64,000 nt of DNA from Piliocolobus tephrosceles (taxonomy: Eukaryota; Chordata; Mammalia; Primates; Cercopithecidae). Positions 45,076 to 56,296 of this stretch are shown here, one piece after another. Numbering within the stretch: position 1 is the stretch's first letter; each line of letters opens with the position of its first letter. The notes below the pieces were generated by a model. That model had not been told where the DNA came from. It was given only the letters and a program-made list of their open reading frames with translations, and made no database searches. The stretch spans positions 102,583,211-102,647,210 of the forward strand of contig NC_045436.1 in the NCBI RefSeq assembly GCF_002776525.5. Direction: 5' to 3'. The position numbers and the translations under genes are program-made.

Positions 45076-46159
45076 TGCCCTGGAGCTTCTTGTCTAAGAC
45101 AATGGGACCCAGTTTGGAGATGAGTGGCTCCTCTCACCATTTCCTACTGGTAAGTGGGCTCTTTGGCTGAGGCTCCCTGGCCTAATGTCCAGCCTTCTTC
45201 TCTTGCCATGCAGCTCTACCCTCCCCCAATCCTGGATGCTTTATGTCAGGAGAAACCGTGGCTTGCCATCTGTGATAACTCCAAATCCTGTCCCCATTTC
45301 ACATTGGACATGCTTCCCCTGGTGGTAACTTCCACCATCCCTTTCTACACTACATCTGCCAGGGGATTAGATTAATCCCCTCCAATCTACTTCACGTTTA
45401 CAAGCTGTTTAGTTACTGCCCTCTTGGTGAGGGAATCAGGGAGCTCACCCTTCAGAAACCAGTGCTTCCTCTTTCGTGCAGTGGGGCGAGGAAGAGATTC
45501 TTTATTCTTCATTGACAAGCTTATAGCAATAATAGTAGTATCAACAACTATAGCAAAATAACCCATAACAATGACAACCACCACCTCAAAACAACTCCAA
45601 GGCATCACCTTTTTCCTTATTAATTCATCTGGTTGTAGACCATGTATCCTCATTGAGGGGATGTGAGTGTATCCTCAGCGTGAGGGATCTTAAACATGAT
45701 TGTAATGTAATAGGCTCAGATAACATCAATTACTTTATGACTTGCTTAGGCAAAGACTGATTAACCTTAAGGTTTGATAAACAGAGTGGAATCTGGAGGA
45801 AAAGCAGCCAGTGAAGGAGAACTTTTTAGTAAATCCCCAGTGCTCTTCAATTTAAATGGTCTGGGTCATGTTGACATGTGTTGTTATGATGAAAAGGGAT
45901 GTGCCAAGTGATAGCTTGGTGACCATGGAGCTCATCCAACTCCCCACTTTTGTTACGATTTCTTCTGTGCTGGTCAGTTCCAGGTTTTGCATGGTTCAGA
46001 TCTCATCATGGTGACTAGGCAGCCCTGAGAAGTCCTACTGAAGTGGCCAGTCAGCTTCTCTAAGTAGTCTTCTCATCCCATTTACGCCCAAGTTCAAAAA
46101 AGACATTTCTGTTTATATGAAGATGACCAAAGGAAAAAGATGCATTTTCTTTTGGTAGA
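45076..46159. other. Unassigned DNA, 1.1 kb
   Basis: Frames at 45154-45375 (plus) and 45387-45653 (minus) show no known motif. No repeat recognised. Confidence 0.5.
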
Positions 46160-46519
46160 TGCTTTGATCTGAATGTTTGTGTCTCCCCCAAATTCATTTG
46201 TTGAAACCCAGTCACCAATGTAGTAGAATTGGGAGGTTGGGCCTTTAAGAGGTGATTAGTTCATAAGGGCAGAGCCTTCAGGAACGGGATTAGTGTCCTT
46301 ATAAAAAGAGGCCCCAGAGAGCTTTCACCATGTGAGGATGCAGCAAGAAGGTATTTTTCGTGAACAAAGAAATGGGCCTTCATGAGACACCAGATCTACC
46401 AGTGCCTTGATCTTGGGCTCTCCAGCCTCCAGATCTGTGAGAAATAAATTTCTGTTGTTTTTAAGCCACCCAGTTTATGGTAAATTGTTATAGCAGCCTG
46501 AACAGACTAGGACAGTAGA
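46155..46519 (+). mobile_element. MLT1-type solo LTR (ERVL-MaLR), plus strand
   Basis: The LTR at 46160-46514 starts 'tgctttgatctgaatgtttg' and ends 'cctgaacagactaggaca'. It is flanked by perfect GTAGA duplications (46155-46159, 46515-46519). It has 'gaaataaatttctgttgttt' with an AATAAA signal. No internal sequence. Confidence 0.93.
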
Positions 46520-46594
46520 CTCTTGTTTTCCCATGGTGTGCTGTGGTACATATTGGTGACATGGGTAACTGTTTTACCTATGAAATGGAAATGT

Positions 46595-46735
46595 TTCACT
46601 CATCCATTCATTCTGCAGTAGATACTTATTAAAAGTCTGCTATGTGCTAGGCACTATTCTAAGTGTTGGAACTAGAAAAATGAATCAGATAGGCATGATT
46701 TCTGTCCATGGGGCTTATATATTAACCCAAATCAG
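46595..46735 (-). mobile_element. L2 3' end, minus strand
   Basis: 'catccattcattctgcagta', 'ctatgtgctaggcactattc' and 'gtccatggggcttatatatt' are the inverse L2 tail. Confidence 0.75.
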
Positions 46736-46794
46736 AAAATCCTAACCTGTCATTTAAATCTTTCTCTTTTATTGAGTTCTCACCCAAGGTTCTT

Positions 46795-46905
46795 AAATGT
46801 CAGGCTGCATGTATTTGAATCTATTGTAGATTGCCTGGACATAGCCCTGAAGATTCTGATCAAGTGGATCTGGGATAGAGCCAGGAAGTCTGTACTTACA
46901 AAAAA
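46795..46905 (+). mobile_element. Possible MER5-like fragment
   Basis: 'agattctgatcaagtggatc', then 'tgggatagagccaggaagtc', resembles the middle of MER5-class hAT elements. Termini not seen. Confidence 0.4.
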
Positions 46906-47731
46906 AAAAAAAAATGGAAAAACAAAACCAAAAGCCTTGAGTAGTTTAATATGCAGCTAGGTTTGGGAGCTAATATTTAAAAAAAAATTCTAATTATTTG
47001 AAACTAAACTTGTGGATGTGTCTGAATCATATATGGATGATGGGAACTAAGCACATAGACAAACATTATAGGATGTCAAGTGGGAATTTTCCTTATGACA
47101 TGTAACTACTGCTAAGACCCAAATTGAGGACAAAAGATACAATTTGTTCCATATTCTAAATTTGTAGAGTCATTAGAATTTGGAATCAGCCATCCTTCTG
47201 CAGCGCTTTCTGAGATGCCCCTAGTTAGGGAACTGGCCCAACCACCCATCGCTGTTCCTGTCTCCCAGGGGAGGTTGGGGGAGAGGAAGTCAACCTCTTG
47301 GGGAGTATGCGGACAGACTGTATTCATTCTCTCAAGTCAAGTATGTGAGAGAGGGGAACTCGAGCAAATAACTTGAAAAGAAGCAAATAACATGAAAAGA
47401 AAAATAAACAGACATTTTGTTCCCTGGCTGTATGACCTTCTGAAGTAGTAGTCTTGCTGATGTGCTTTATTTGCTACTGACATGTGAGAAAATAGAATGC
47501 AGTGGAGATGGCATGAGTGGGGCCTTTCTAGGTGGAGGTGGGGGCCGGTGACGATGGCCCCCTCCTTCAAAATAGGGGTAAAGTCCTCACATGCCTGCAG
47601 ACTTTAGAGTTGGTGCAGAGAATATGAGATTGGAAACCACAGATGTCCCAGGATTGATGCAGTGTCGGGGGCAATGAGGGCCTCACCTGTGGAGAATGCC
47701 GCCAAGCCTGCATCTGCCAAAGAAGGCAAAC
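46906..47731. other. Unassigned DNA
   Basis: Minus frames 47112-47327 and 47337-47570 lack motifs. No repeat recognised. Confidence 0.5.
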
Positions 47732-47962
47732 AGATCTTTCTTTTTTTTTTTTTATTTTATTTTATTTTTTTTTATTTTTTATTATACTTTAAGTTCTAGG
47801 GTACATGTGCATAACGTGCAGGTTTGTTACATATGTATACATGTGCCATGTTGGTGTGCTGCACCCATCAACTCGTCAGCACCCATCAATTCATCATTTA
47901 TATCACGTATAACTCCCCAATGCAATCCCTCCCCCCTCCCCCCTCCCCATGATAGATCTTTC
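47732..47962 (-). mobile_element. Young L1 3' tail, 5'-truncated, with target duplication
   Basis: The L1 occupies 47741-47953 (poly-T, then 'actttaagttctagggtaca'). Perfect 'agatctttc' flanks lie at 47732-47740 and 47954-47962. It is only about 210 bp of 3' UTR. It shares the 'cgtcagcacccatcaattca' variant with the L1 at 52012. Confidence 0.95.
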
Positions 47963-48465
47963 ATGTAAGGGAAAGCTTAGAGCCACCTCTTGTCCTCATC
48001 AAGCCCAGAGACAATAGGCTAAAATAGTGGTTACCATCAACTGCGGAGAGCATAGCAACAGTTATGCAGAGATGCTCATACTTCCTTTTTCTTTTCTCCT
48101 TCCCCAATCCCGAAGGAGCTCACACCCAGAAGAAGGAAGAGTTTGGTGGTAGTGACAGACAGTCAGAACTCTTCCCTTCACCCAACCCCACTTCCCTCAC
48201 CCCACCAAACTCCTCAAAACTTTTAGTCTAAAACTGAAGGTCTAACCTGTTCTAGGTAATGGGACACATAGAGTTATGATTGAATATAAGATCGAAGTGT
48301 TTAAATGAATACGACTAAGTCTGAAATATCTGAATGAGAGTGTCCTAATAACCCAATTTGACTGAAAAGCACAAAATTAGGCAAGACATATTTGGGAGGT
48401 TACAATTCACCAGGAAAGTTTGGGGCATTTACTGAAAAAATAAAACCACTGTGTGTCTAAGTTGG
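47963..48465. other. Unassigned DNA
   Basis: No feature recognised. Confidence 0.5.
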
Positions 48466-48630
48466 GTGTGGTGGTGCATGCCTCTAGGCCCAGCTACTTG
48501 GGAGGCTGAAGCAGAAGGATCACCTGAGGCCAGGAGTTTGAGGGTTCAGTGTGCTATGATCACTCCTGTGAATAGCTATAGATAGTTATAGCACTTGAGC
48601 CTGGGCAACATAGTAAGACCAATAAACAAA
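48466..48630 (+). mobile_element. 7SL-like fossil monomer, plus strand
   Basis: 'gggtgtggtggtgcatgcct' leads to 'cactcctgtgaatagctata' and 'gagcctgggcaacatagtaa'. The 'cctgtgaatagc' segment is from 7SL RNA. A 'gatagttata' duplication lies inside. Confidence 0.78.
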
Positions 48631-48723
48631 CAAAGAAACCCTCAAAATATTGTGTGTTCATAATGAGTTGAGATGCCTTAGCAGACTTAAAATATTTTAT
48701 TTAAAGGTTTAAAAATAATTATA

Positions 48724-49018
48724 GGCCGGGCATCGTGGCTTACGCCTGTAATCCCAACACTTTGGGAGGCCGGGGCGGGCAGATCACGAGGTCAGGAGAT
48801 CGAGACCATCCTGGCTAACACAGTGAAACCCCGTCTCTACCGAAAATACAAAAAATTAGCCGGGTGTGGTGGTGGGCGCCTGTAGTCCCAGCTACGGGGG
48901 AGACTGAGGCAGGAGAATGGCATGAACCCAGGAAGCATAGCTTGCAGTGAGCTGAGATCGCACCACTGCACTCCAGCCTGGGCAACAGAGCAAGACTCCG
49001 TCTCAAAAAAAAAAAAAA
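48724..49018 (+). mobile_element. AluY, plus strand
   Basis: 'ggccgggcatcgtggcttac', 'gatcgagaccatcctggcta' and 'gaatggcatgaacccaggaa' are AluY-type. 'aattata' flanks each side. Confidence 0.93.
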
Positions 49019-49294
49019 ATTATATGTGCATATATCACAGAATTCAAAATACATAGAAGGATAAAAATAAAAGATAAGTTTTCTTTTCTGGTCCTCTCCC
49101 TCAACCATGCAATTTTTATGTGTGTTTTTTCTGAAAATATCACAGAATTGCTTTATATTAAAGCTTCCAAGAATCATCTAGTTCTATATCAGTTCTATAG
49201 CATTGATAATCTTATGCAAGAAATATATGGGTTAGATATATTTCCACATTCTGTGGTTACATTTCTTTTCCAAAGTTTCCTTTTCTCTCTGTGT
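49019..49294. other. Short unassigned stretch
   Basis: No feature recognised. Confidence 0.5.
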
Positions 49295-50146
49295 GTTTTT
49301 AAAATAGTATCAACTTTTATTTTATTACAGATTCAGAGGGCACATGCACAGGTTTGTTATGTGAGCATATTGTGTGGTGCTAAGATTTGGGGTATGAATG
49401 CTCCCATCACCCAGGAAATGAGCATAATACCTAATAGGTAGTATTGCAGTCCTTGTCCCCTCCCTCGCTCTCCCTTCTAAAAGACCCCAGAGTCTATTGT
49501 TCCCATCTTTATGTCCTTGTGTACCGGATGTTTAACACCCATTTATAAGTGAAAACGTATGGTATTTTATTTTCTGTTCCTGTGTTAATTCGCTTAGGAT
49601 AATGGCCTCCAGTTGCATCCATGTTGCTGCAAAGGATATGATTTCATTCTTTTTAATGCTGCATAGTATTTCATGGTGTATATGTACATTTTCTTTATCC
49701 AGTCCAACGTTGATGGGCACCTAGGTTAATTCCATGTCTTTGCTATTGTGAATAGTGCTGTGAGGAATACACAAGTGCATGTGTCTTTTTGGTAGAATGA
49801 TTTATTTTCCCTTGGCTGTATACCCAGTAATGGGATTGCCAGGTTGAACAGTAGTTCTGTTTTAAGTTCTTTGAGAAATCTCCAAACTGCTTTCCACAAT
49901 GGCTGAACTAATTTGCATTCCCACCAACAGTGTATAAGCATTCCTTTTTCTCCACAGCCTCACCAGCATCTGTTGTTTTTTGACTTTTTAATAATTGGCC
50001 TGCTGACTGGTGTGAGATGGTATCTCACTGTAGTTTTGATTTGCATTTCTCTGATGATTAATTGTGTGGAGCATTTTTTCATGTTTCTTGGCCATTTATA
50101 TGTGTTCTTTTGAAAAGTGTCTGTTCATGTCCTTTGCCTACTTTTT
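49295..50146 (-). mobile_element. L1 3' portion, minus strand
   Basis: The inverted 3' UTR ('cacatgcacaggtttgttat') is followed by the ORF2 C-terminal region. The minus translation at 49726-49941 contains 'HCWWECKLVQPLW', the end of the C-terminal Cys-rich segment. It is interrupted by an Alu and resumes for about 20 bp at 50457-50475. Confidence 0.92.
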
Positions 50147-50453
50147 TTTTATTTTTTTATTTTTTTGCGACAGGGTCTCACTTTGCTGCTCAGGCTGGAG
50201 TACAGTGGGACGATCACAGCTCACCACGGGCTTGACCTCCCAGACTCAAGTGATCCTCCCATCTCAGCCTCTTGAGTAGCTGAGACCACACGTGTGCCAC
50301 AATGCCTGGCTAACTTTTTAATTTTTAATTTTTAGTAGGGACAAGGTCTTGCTAGGTTACCCAGACCGGTCTCAAATGCCCGAGCTCAAGCTATCTTCTT
50401 GTCTTGGCCTCCAAAAATGCTGTGACTATAGGCATGAGCTACCGTGCCTAGCC
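50147..50453 (-). mobile_element. AluJ, minus strand, inside L1
   Basis: From 'gcgacagggtctcactttgc' to 'accgtgcctagcc'. The flanks 'ctttgcctactttt' and 'cttttgcctgcttttt' are the L1-derived target duplication. Confidence 0.92.
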
Positions 50454-50456
50454 ACT

Positions 50457-51508
50457 TTTGCCTGCTTTTTAATGGGGAACATGCTCCAAGATTGACCACA
50501 TGCTTGGTCATAAAGCAAGTCTTAATAAATTCAAGAAAGTTGAAATCATACTAACCGTCTCTTGGCCTAGAGTGGAATAAAAATATAATTCAATACCAAA
50601 AATATTTTTCAAAAGCACACAATTGTATGGAAATTAAACAATTTGCTTCTGAATGACTTTTGGGTAAACAAACAAATCAAGGCAGAAATCAAAAAATTAT
50701 TTGAAAATAGAGGTACAACATACTAAAATCTCTGGGATGCAGCAAAAGCAGCATTAAGCGGAAAGTTTATCACACTAAATGTCTACATCAAGAAGTTAGA
50801 AAGATCTCAGATTAATGATCTGACATCACATGTGAAGGAACTAGAAAAAAAAACTAACCTCAAAGCTAGCAGAAGAAAGGAAATAACTAAAATCGGAACC
50901 AAAGTCCAGGAAATTGAGATCCTAAAATCTATATAAAGTATCACCAAAACCAACCAAAAGTTGCCTCTTTGAAAGGATGAACAAGATCAATAGACCACTA
51001 ACTAGATTAGCAAAGAAAAAAGAAGGTTCAAATAAGCATGATCAGAAATGACAAATGTGACATCATAACTGATCCCACAGTAGTTCAAAAGATCGTCAGA
51101 GACTATTATGAACACCTCTAGGTGCACAAACTAGAAAATATAGAGGAAATGAATACACTCCTGGAAACAAAACACATGACTTCTCAGGATTGAATCAGGA
51201 AGAAATTGAACCCTGAAGAGACCAATATCAAGTTCTAAAATTAGTAATAAAAAAACCTACCATCCCCCCAAAATCCCTGGATAAGATGGATTCACAGCTG
51301 AAATCTACCAGATGTATGAAGAATAGCTGGTACTCATTCTACTGAAACTATTCCAAAAACATTGAGAAGGAGGGACTTTTCCTATCTTATTCTGTGAAGC
51401 CAGCATCACCCTAATACCAAAATCTGGGAAAGACACATGAAAAAAGAAAGCTGCAGAGCAATATCTATAATGAACAAAGATGCAAAAATCCTCAATGGAA
51501 TACTAGGG
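50457..51508 (+). mobile_element. L1 ORF2 upstream segment in opposite orientation
   Basis: From about 50476 the strand switches: 'gctccaagattgaccacatg', 'gcttctgaatgacttttggg', 'gtttatcacactaaatgtct' and 'atgaacaaagatgcaaaaat' are plus-strand ORF2, from the endonuclease end to the start of the reverse transcriptase. Stops are frequent. With the minus-strand half to the left it looks like a 5' inversion. Confidence 0.9.
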
Positions 51509-52011
51509 TTATCCTTTGAAAGCTATTGCCAGACAGTATCATTTAGACCTCATTATTTCTCTGACCCAGTGAATCTAATTTTAGTGTTTGAAATTCCCCA
51601 GAAGCAGATGTTCAGAAAAATCTTCAGATTTTTGCTTTTTAATTTTGAAGCTTTGAAACAGCTATTCCTGTATTGTCTTATGTTTTGCTTATTCCCTATA
51701 TTTTGTTTATTCACATAAAATTTGTTTATCCATTGCAGATTAGGTGCTTGTTCAGAGACCAACTTACTTCAGAAAGAATACTCAAAAGTTTTGAGCTCCA
51801 TTCCTGGCTCCTCTAGTGATTTAAGATTCTGTGTATGTTGCACAACCTTTATACTCACTTTTCTCTGTTATGAAACTGAATAAAGACACCTTACTGTCTT
51901 CTAGTTTGCACAGTGAGGGAGAAGCTTTGTTAGCCAGGAATAACTTTGTTCCAGGTCAAGGATAGAGGTGGAGAAGTTCACTTGTTTTAGTGACTGCTTT
52001 TTTTTTTTCTC
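51509..52011. other. Unassigned DNA
   Basis: A 93-codon plus frame ending at 51718 begins in the L1 and runs on through unassigned DNA. No other feature. Confidence 0.5.
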
Positions 52012-53094
52012 ATCTTTTTTTTTTTTTTTAATTATACTTTAAGTTCTAGGGTACATGTGCATAACGTGCAGGTTTGTTACATATGTATACATGTGCCATG
52101 TTGGTGTGCTGCACCCATCAACTCGTCAGCACCCATCAATTCATCATTTATATCAGGTATAACTCCCCAATGCAATCCCTCCCCCCTCCCCATGATAGGC
52201 CCCAGTGTGTGATGTTCCCCTTCCCGAGTCCAAGTGAGCTCATTGTTCAGTTCCCACCTATGAGTGAGAACATGCGGTGTTTGGTTTTCTCTTCTTGTGA
52301 TAGTTTGCTAAGAATGATGGTTTCCAGCTGCATCCATGTCTCTACAAAGGACGCAAACTCATCCTTTTTTATGGCTGCATAGTATTCCATGGTGTATATG
52401 TGCCACATTTTCTTAATCCAGTCTGTCACTGATGGACATTTGGGTTGATTCCAAGTCTTTGCTATTGTGAATAGTGCCGCAATAAACATACGTGTGCATG
52501 TGTCTTTGTAGTAGAATAATTTATAATCCTTTGGGTATATACCCAGTAGTGGGATGGCTGGGTCATATGGTACATCTAGTTCTAGATCCTTGAGGAATCG
52601 CCATACTGTTTTCCATAATGGTTGAACTAGTTTACAATCCCACCAACAGTGTAAAAGTGTTCCTATTTCTCCACATCCTCTCCAACACCTGTTGTTTCCT
52701 GATTTTTTAATGATTGCCATTCTAACTGGTGTGAGATGGTATCTCATTGTGGTTTTGATTTGCATTTCTCTGATGGCCAGTGATGATGAGCATTTTTTCA
52801 TGTGTCTGTTGGCTGTATGAATGTCTTCTTTTGAGAAATGTCTGTTCATATCCTTTCCCCACTTTTTGATGGGGTTGTTTGTTTTTTTCTTGTATATTTG
52901 TTTGAGTTCTTTGTAGATTCTGGAAATTAGCCCTTTGTCAGATGAGTAGATTGCAAAAATGTTCTCCCATTCTGTAGGTTGCCTGTTCACTCTGATGGTA
53001 GTTTCTTTTGCTGTGCAGAAGCTCTTTAGTTTAATGAGATCCCATTTGTCAATTTTGGCTTTTGCTGCCGTTGCTTTTGCTGTTTTTAAGACTA
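52012..53094 (-). mobile_element. Young L1 3' end, 1.1 kb, minus strand
   Basis: Poly-T and then the inverted 3' UTR. The ORF2 stop lies at 52247, and the uninterrupted ORF2 C-terminus extends to the truncation point near 53094. It is 5'-truncated at 'gcttttgctgtttttaagac'. The 3' UTR differs from human L1PA as I know it. Confidence 0.95.
52247..53094 (-). pseudogene. L1 ORF2 protein, C-terminal ~280 residues only
   Basis: The longest open frame of the window (292 codons, 52247-53125) is this L1 remnant plus a few upstream codons. It covers the region after the reverse transcriptase: 'EWENIFAIYSSDKGLISRIY', 'NNPIKKWGKDMNRHFSKEDI', then the Cys-rich segment CWRGCGEIGTLLHCWWDC (C-x3-C-x7-H-x4-C). 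It ends near 'TKHRMFSLIGGN' at the normal ORF2 stop. Endonuclease and reverse transcriptase are absent, so it cannot act in transposition. The open frame shows youth, not function. Confidence 0.93.
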
Positions 53095-53240
53095 GGGTGT
53101 GGATGAGGTTAAAAAAAGTTTTCACTGGCCTTAGGCCAAATTTAAATCTAGGTGATGTGAATACAAACCGGGGAACCTCCTCACTCTCATCCCTCTACTC
53201 TAAATTGAATTTTAGCACTCTATATTTGCTTGCGTTTCTT
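53095..53240. other. Short unassigned stretch
   Basis: No feature recognised. Confidence 0.5.
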
Positions 53241-53550
53241 TTTCTTTTTTTCTTTTTTATTTTTTAATTGAGATGGGGTCTTACTCTGTCACCCAGGCTG
53301 GAGTCAGTGGCATGATGTTGGCTCATGGCAGCCTCTGCCTCCAGGGCTTCAGCCATCCTCCCACCTCAGCCTCCCAAGTAGTTGAGACAACAGGAGCTCA
53401 CCACCACTCCTAGCTAATATCTTGTATTTTTGGTGGAGACTGGGTTTTGCCATGTTGCCCAGGCTGGTCTCAAACTCCTGAGATCAAGCGATCTGCCTGT
53501 GTCAGCCTCCCAAAGTTCTGGGTTTACAGGCCTGAGCCATCATGCCTGGC
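53241..53550 (-). mobile_element. AluJ, minus strand
   Basis: T-rich tail, 'gagatggggtcttactctgt', ending 'ccatcatgcctggcc'. The flanks 'tgcttgcgtttcttt' and 'tgcttgtgtttcttt' are a 15-bp duplication with one change. Confidence 0.94.
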
Positions 53551-53679
53551 CTGCTTGTGTTTCTTTATGTCAATGATAATTATTTAGCTTGCTGATTCCT
53601 GAAGCATAGAGACTATAAATTATTTTTGCATACTCCACAACACAAACCTGAGTGTTTCATATATGGCAGGTACCAGATA

Positions 53680-53734
53680 TTAGGTTGGTGTAAAAGTAAT
53701 TGTGGGTTTTCCTTTTTTTTTTGCACCAACCTAA
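53680..53734 (+). mobile_element. MADE1 (mariner MITE), centrally deleted
   Basis: The terminus 'ttaggttggtgtaaaagtaa' pairs with 'ttgcaccaacctaa' at the other end. Only about 55 of the usual 80 bp remain. MADE1 copies are the source of mir-548 hairpins. This one lost most of the 3' arm to a T-run, so the long stem is gone. Confidence 0.93.
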
Positions 53735-53802
53735 TTAAAATATTTGTTGAGTGATAGGCTAATGTAGGGTTAATTATCTAATGGATAGGAAACTAAAACA
53801 AC

Positions 53803-53830
53803 AGCAGAAACAACAACAACAACAACAACT
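53803..53830. repeat. (CAA)n microsatellite
   Basis: About six to seven CAA units, followed by an A-run. Confidence 0.9.
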
Positions 53831-53999
53831 TAAAAAAAAAAACCAATTCAGTAACAGAAAGGGAAGAGAGTGTGTAAATGGCAGTGTTACATGACTGGAA
53901 ACATGTTTAGAAAGATGAATATGTGCAAAGCTGCCAGATTTAACAAACAAATATACAGGAAGCCCTGTATCTTACCTGGCAACCCTAGTATGATGTTAA

Positions 54000-54282
54000 T
54001 ATAGACTCTTTAGAAGACTTGAGGAACAAAACAATGGAGACAACTAGGAGACTACTGAAATTATTGTGGGAGAAGAGACTTTCTGACAAATACATGTGCA
54101 AGAACTGAATTGAGGGCACAGTGTGGAGGTAGAATGTATAGGACTTGCTGACTGGATGTGGGAGGTGAGGTAGAAGTGAGATCCAGTGATTCCTTCAAGA
54201 TTTTTAATTTAGATTACTAAGTAGGTGATTGCATAAAAATGATATCAAGAAAGCTAGGAGGAGAGTTAGAGAGTAAAGGGAT
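54000..54282 (-). mobile_element. L2 relic, minus strand (left piece)
   Basis: 'aactaggagactactgaaat' and 'ggaggtagaatgtataggac', 'ttgctgactggatgtgggag', then 'atccagtgattccttcaag', are the inverse of L2 ORF2 3' sequence. The piece is interrupted by an LTR. Confidence 0.7.
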
Positions 54283-54706
54283 TATCTTGGTCAATTTTGT
54301 GTTACCATAACAGAATATCTGACACTGGGTAATTTATAGAGAAAAAGGTTTATTTTTCTTATGATTCTGATGGCTGTAAAGTTCAAGATTGGGCATCTGC
54401 ATTTGATGAGAGCCTCAGGGTCTTTCTACTTCATGGTGGAACGTGAAGGGGAGCTTGTATGTGCAAAGATCACATGGTAAAAGAGGAAGCAAGAGAAAGG
54501 GTGAGAAAAGTGACAGGCTCTTTATAACAACCAGCTCTCTTGGGAACTAATGGAATGAGCACTCACTCACCCTTGAAGGAGGACATTAATCTGTTCATGT
54601 AGGATCCACCCCCATGACCCAAACACCTCCCATTAGGCCCCACCTCCAACATTGGTGATCAAATTCCAACATGAGGTTTGGAGGGGACAAACATCTAAGC
54701 CAAGCA
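54283..54706 (-). mobile_element. MST/MLT1-type solo LTR, minus strand
   Basis: 'tatcttggtcaattttgtgt' and 'gacactgggtaatttataga', then 'aggccccacctccaacattg' and 'gaggtttggaggggacaaac', follow an inverted MaLR LTR. It lies inside the L2, so it is the younger of the two. Confidence 0.83.
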
Positions 54707-54900
54707 TAGATCAAGAAATAAAATAAGTTCAATGTAAACATTTTTTAATTTGCCAGATGAAATAACCGTCAGATATTTAGAGATATAGATTTAGAGCCTT
54801 TGAGAGATTTGGTGAATACAGACATATGATAGCCTTTGAAGGACTCTAAGAAGTAGGGGTAGATTTTGCTGGAATGCCAGATGGTTGATCCAGGGTGAAG
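54707..54900 (-). mobile_element. L2 relic, minus strand (right piece)
   Basis: 'atttagagatatagatttag' and 'gaatgccagatggttgatcc' fit the continuing L2, weakly. Confidence 0.45.
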
Positions 54901-55054
54901 ACATGTATCTCCTGAAGTTGAATTTGGATCAAGAAACAGAAGAGACAAATGTATATGAATGTTCCCTTGAACAGTGTGTATATATCATTAGTGTAATTTC
55001 ACAATGGTGTTGTAAATCTGAGTATAACAGGGAAATGATGGAGCAAGAAAATTT

Positions 55055-55321
55055 CCCCTTAACTCTGTCACCTGGGCTGGAGTGCAGTGGCCGGATCTCA
55101 GCTTACTGCAAGCTTCGCCTCCCAGGTTTACGCCATTCTCCTGCCTCAGCCTCCCGAGTAGCTGGGACTACAGGTGCCTGCCACCTCGCCCGGCTAGTTT
55201 TTTGTATTTTTTAGTAGAGACGGGGTTTCACCGTGTTAGCCAGGATGGTCTTGATCTCCTGACCTCGTGATCCGCCCATCTTGGCCTCCTAAAGTGCTGG
55301 GATTACAGGCCCCTTAACTCT
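55055..55321 (-). mobile_element. AluYR-like fragment, both ends missing, in 12-bp direct repeats
   Basis: The Alu sequence at 55067-55309 starts 'tgtcacctgggctggagtgc' and stops at 'gctgggattacagg'. It lacks both the poly-A end and the 5' 'ggccgggcgcggtggctc' end. The flanks 55055-55066 and 55310-55321 both read 'ccccttaactct'. The variants 'gtggccggatctcagcttac' and 'cggctagttttttgtatttt' are those I associate with Old World monkey AluYR. Confidence 0.9.
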
Positions 55322-56263
55322 TGCAGAACTTTACCAGAGTAGAACCTTACCAGAATCTCTGATGACTTTGCCTTTGGTATAGGGAATAAAGGGCAAGAGA
55401 TAAATTTGAACAGGCAGTGCTGCTCCTGCTTAAATCACTCCTGGAACTCTTAGCCAGGTATTTGTAGCCAGGTGTATTCTTGGATAGATCTATTAAAGAC
55501 TTATAGTAGGAGGATATGTGTATGGCAGAGATTGGGGATGGGGGTCAGTGTGTTTCACCAATCCATAACCCTCCTGTAATGCTGCTGTGCTGCTCAATAT
55601 TTATTGAAAAAAAAGTGAATGAATGAGTGAATATTGAATAAATAGCTAGAGATATAGCTATTAATAAACATAAAGGTAATAATAACATAAAGGTAATAAT
55701 ATCAATATAAGTGTAGTAGAATGAATGTTATGAAAAATTAGAAATTAATTATTTCCCATGAGTCTGTAGATGTCTCAAGGAAGAATTTTGTAGATAAGGA
55801 ACTTATGATGGAAAAGCACACAAACTGGAGAACAGTCCAAAAAATATATATTTCTAGCTCTGTCACATGCTTTTTCCTGCATATAGCAGCAAATTCTGTG
55901 TGTGGTAGTGCTAGCATTTTTCCTCCCATGAGGATGCATAGAATGTCAGCACCTGTTTACAGTTGCTGTAACAACTGTAAGTCACAATGGCTTTTCCACT
56001 GTGAAGAAGGAGGAACAAAGTGGGGAGAGTTGGATAAAAATATGTATGACATGGGTGCATGAATCAAATAAGTCCCCAGAGGTAGAAAAATCAGGATCTA
56101 TGTGTAGCTTCTCACACAGATCACTCCTCCTATCTGTAGTTAGCAACTGGATTTTGATAATCTGAGAACAAAAAGAGAATGGAAGGATTTAGATGGGGAA
56201 CAAAAAGAACTAGAACTAAAGAAATAAGAGCATAGCCTCTACTAAGAATACAACAAAACATGA
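55322..56263. other. Unassigned DNA
   Basis: A palindrome (aatagcta/tagctatt, 55641-55662) sits beside a 17-bp tandem duplication, 'aacataaaggtaataat', at 55667-55700. The frames are not convincing. Confidence 0.5.
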
Positions 56264-56265
56264 AA

Positions 56266-56291
<26 letters not shown>
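56264..56291. repeat. Poly-T run of about 27
   Basis: A long homopolymer with no recognisable retroelement body on either side. Confidence 0.95.

Positions 56292-56296
<5 letters not shown>

Noticed and set aside
52247..53125. Longest open frame, 292 codons
   Set aside because: It is the C-terminal piece of L1 ORF2 in a 5'-truncated copy, not a host gene.
56264..56291. Poly-T run as the tail of an inverted retrotransposon
   Set aside because: No Alu, L1 or processed pseudogene body follows, and I saw no target duplication.
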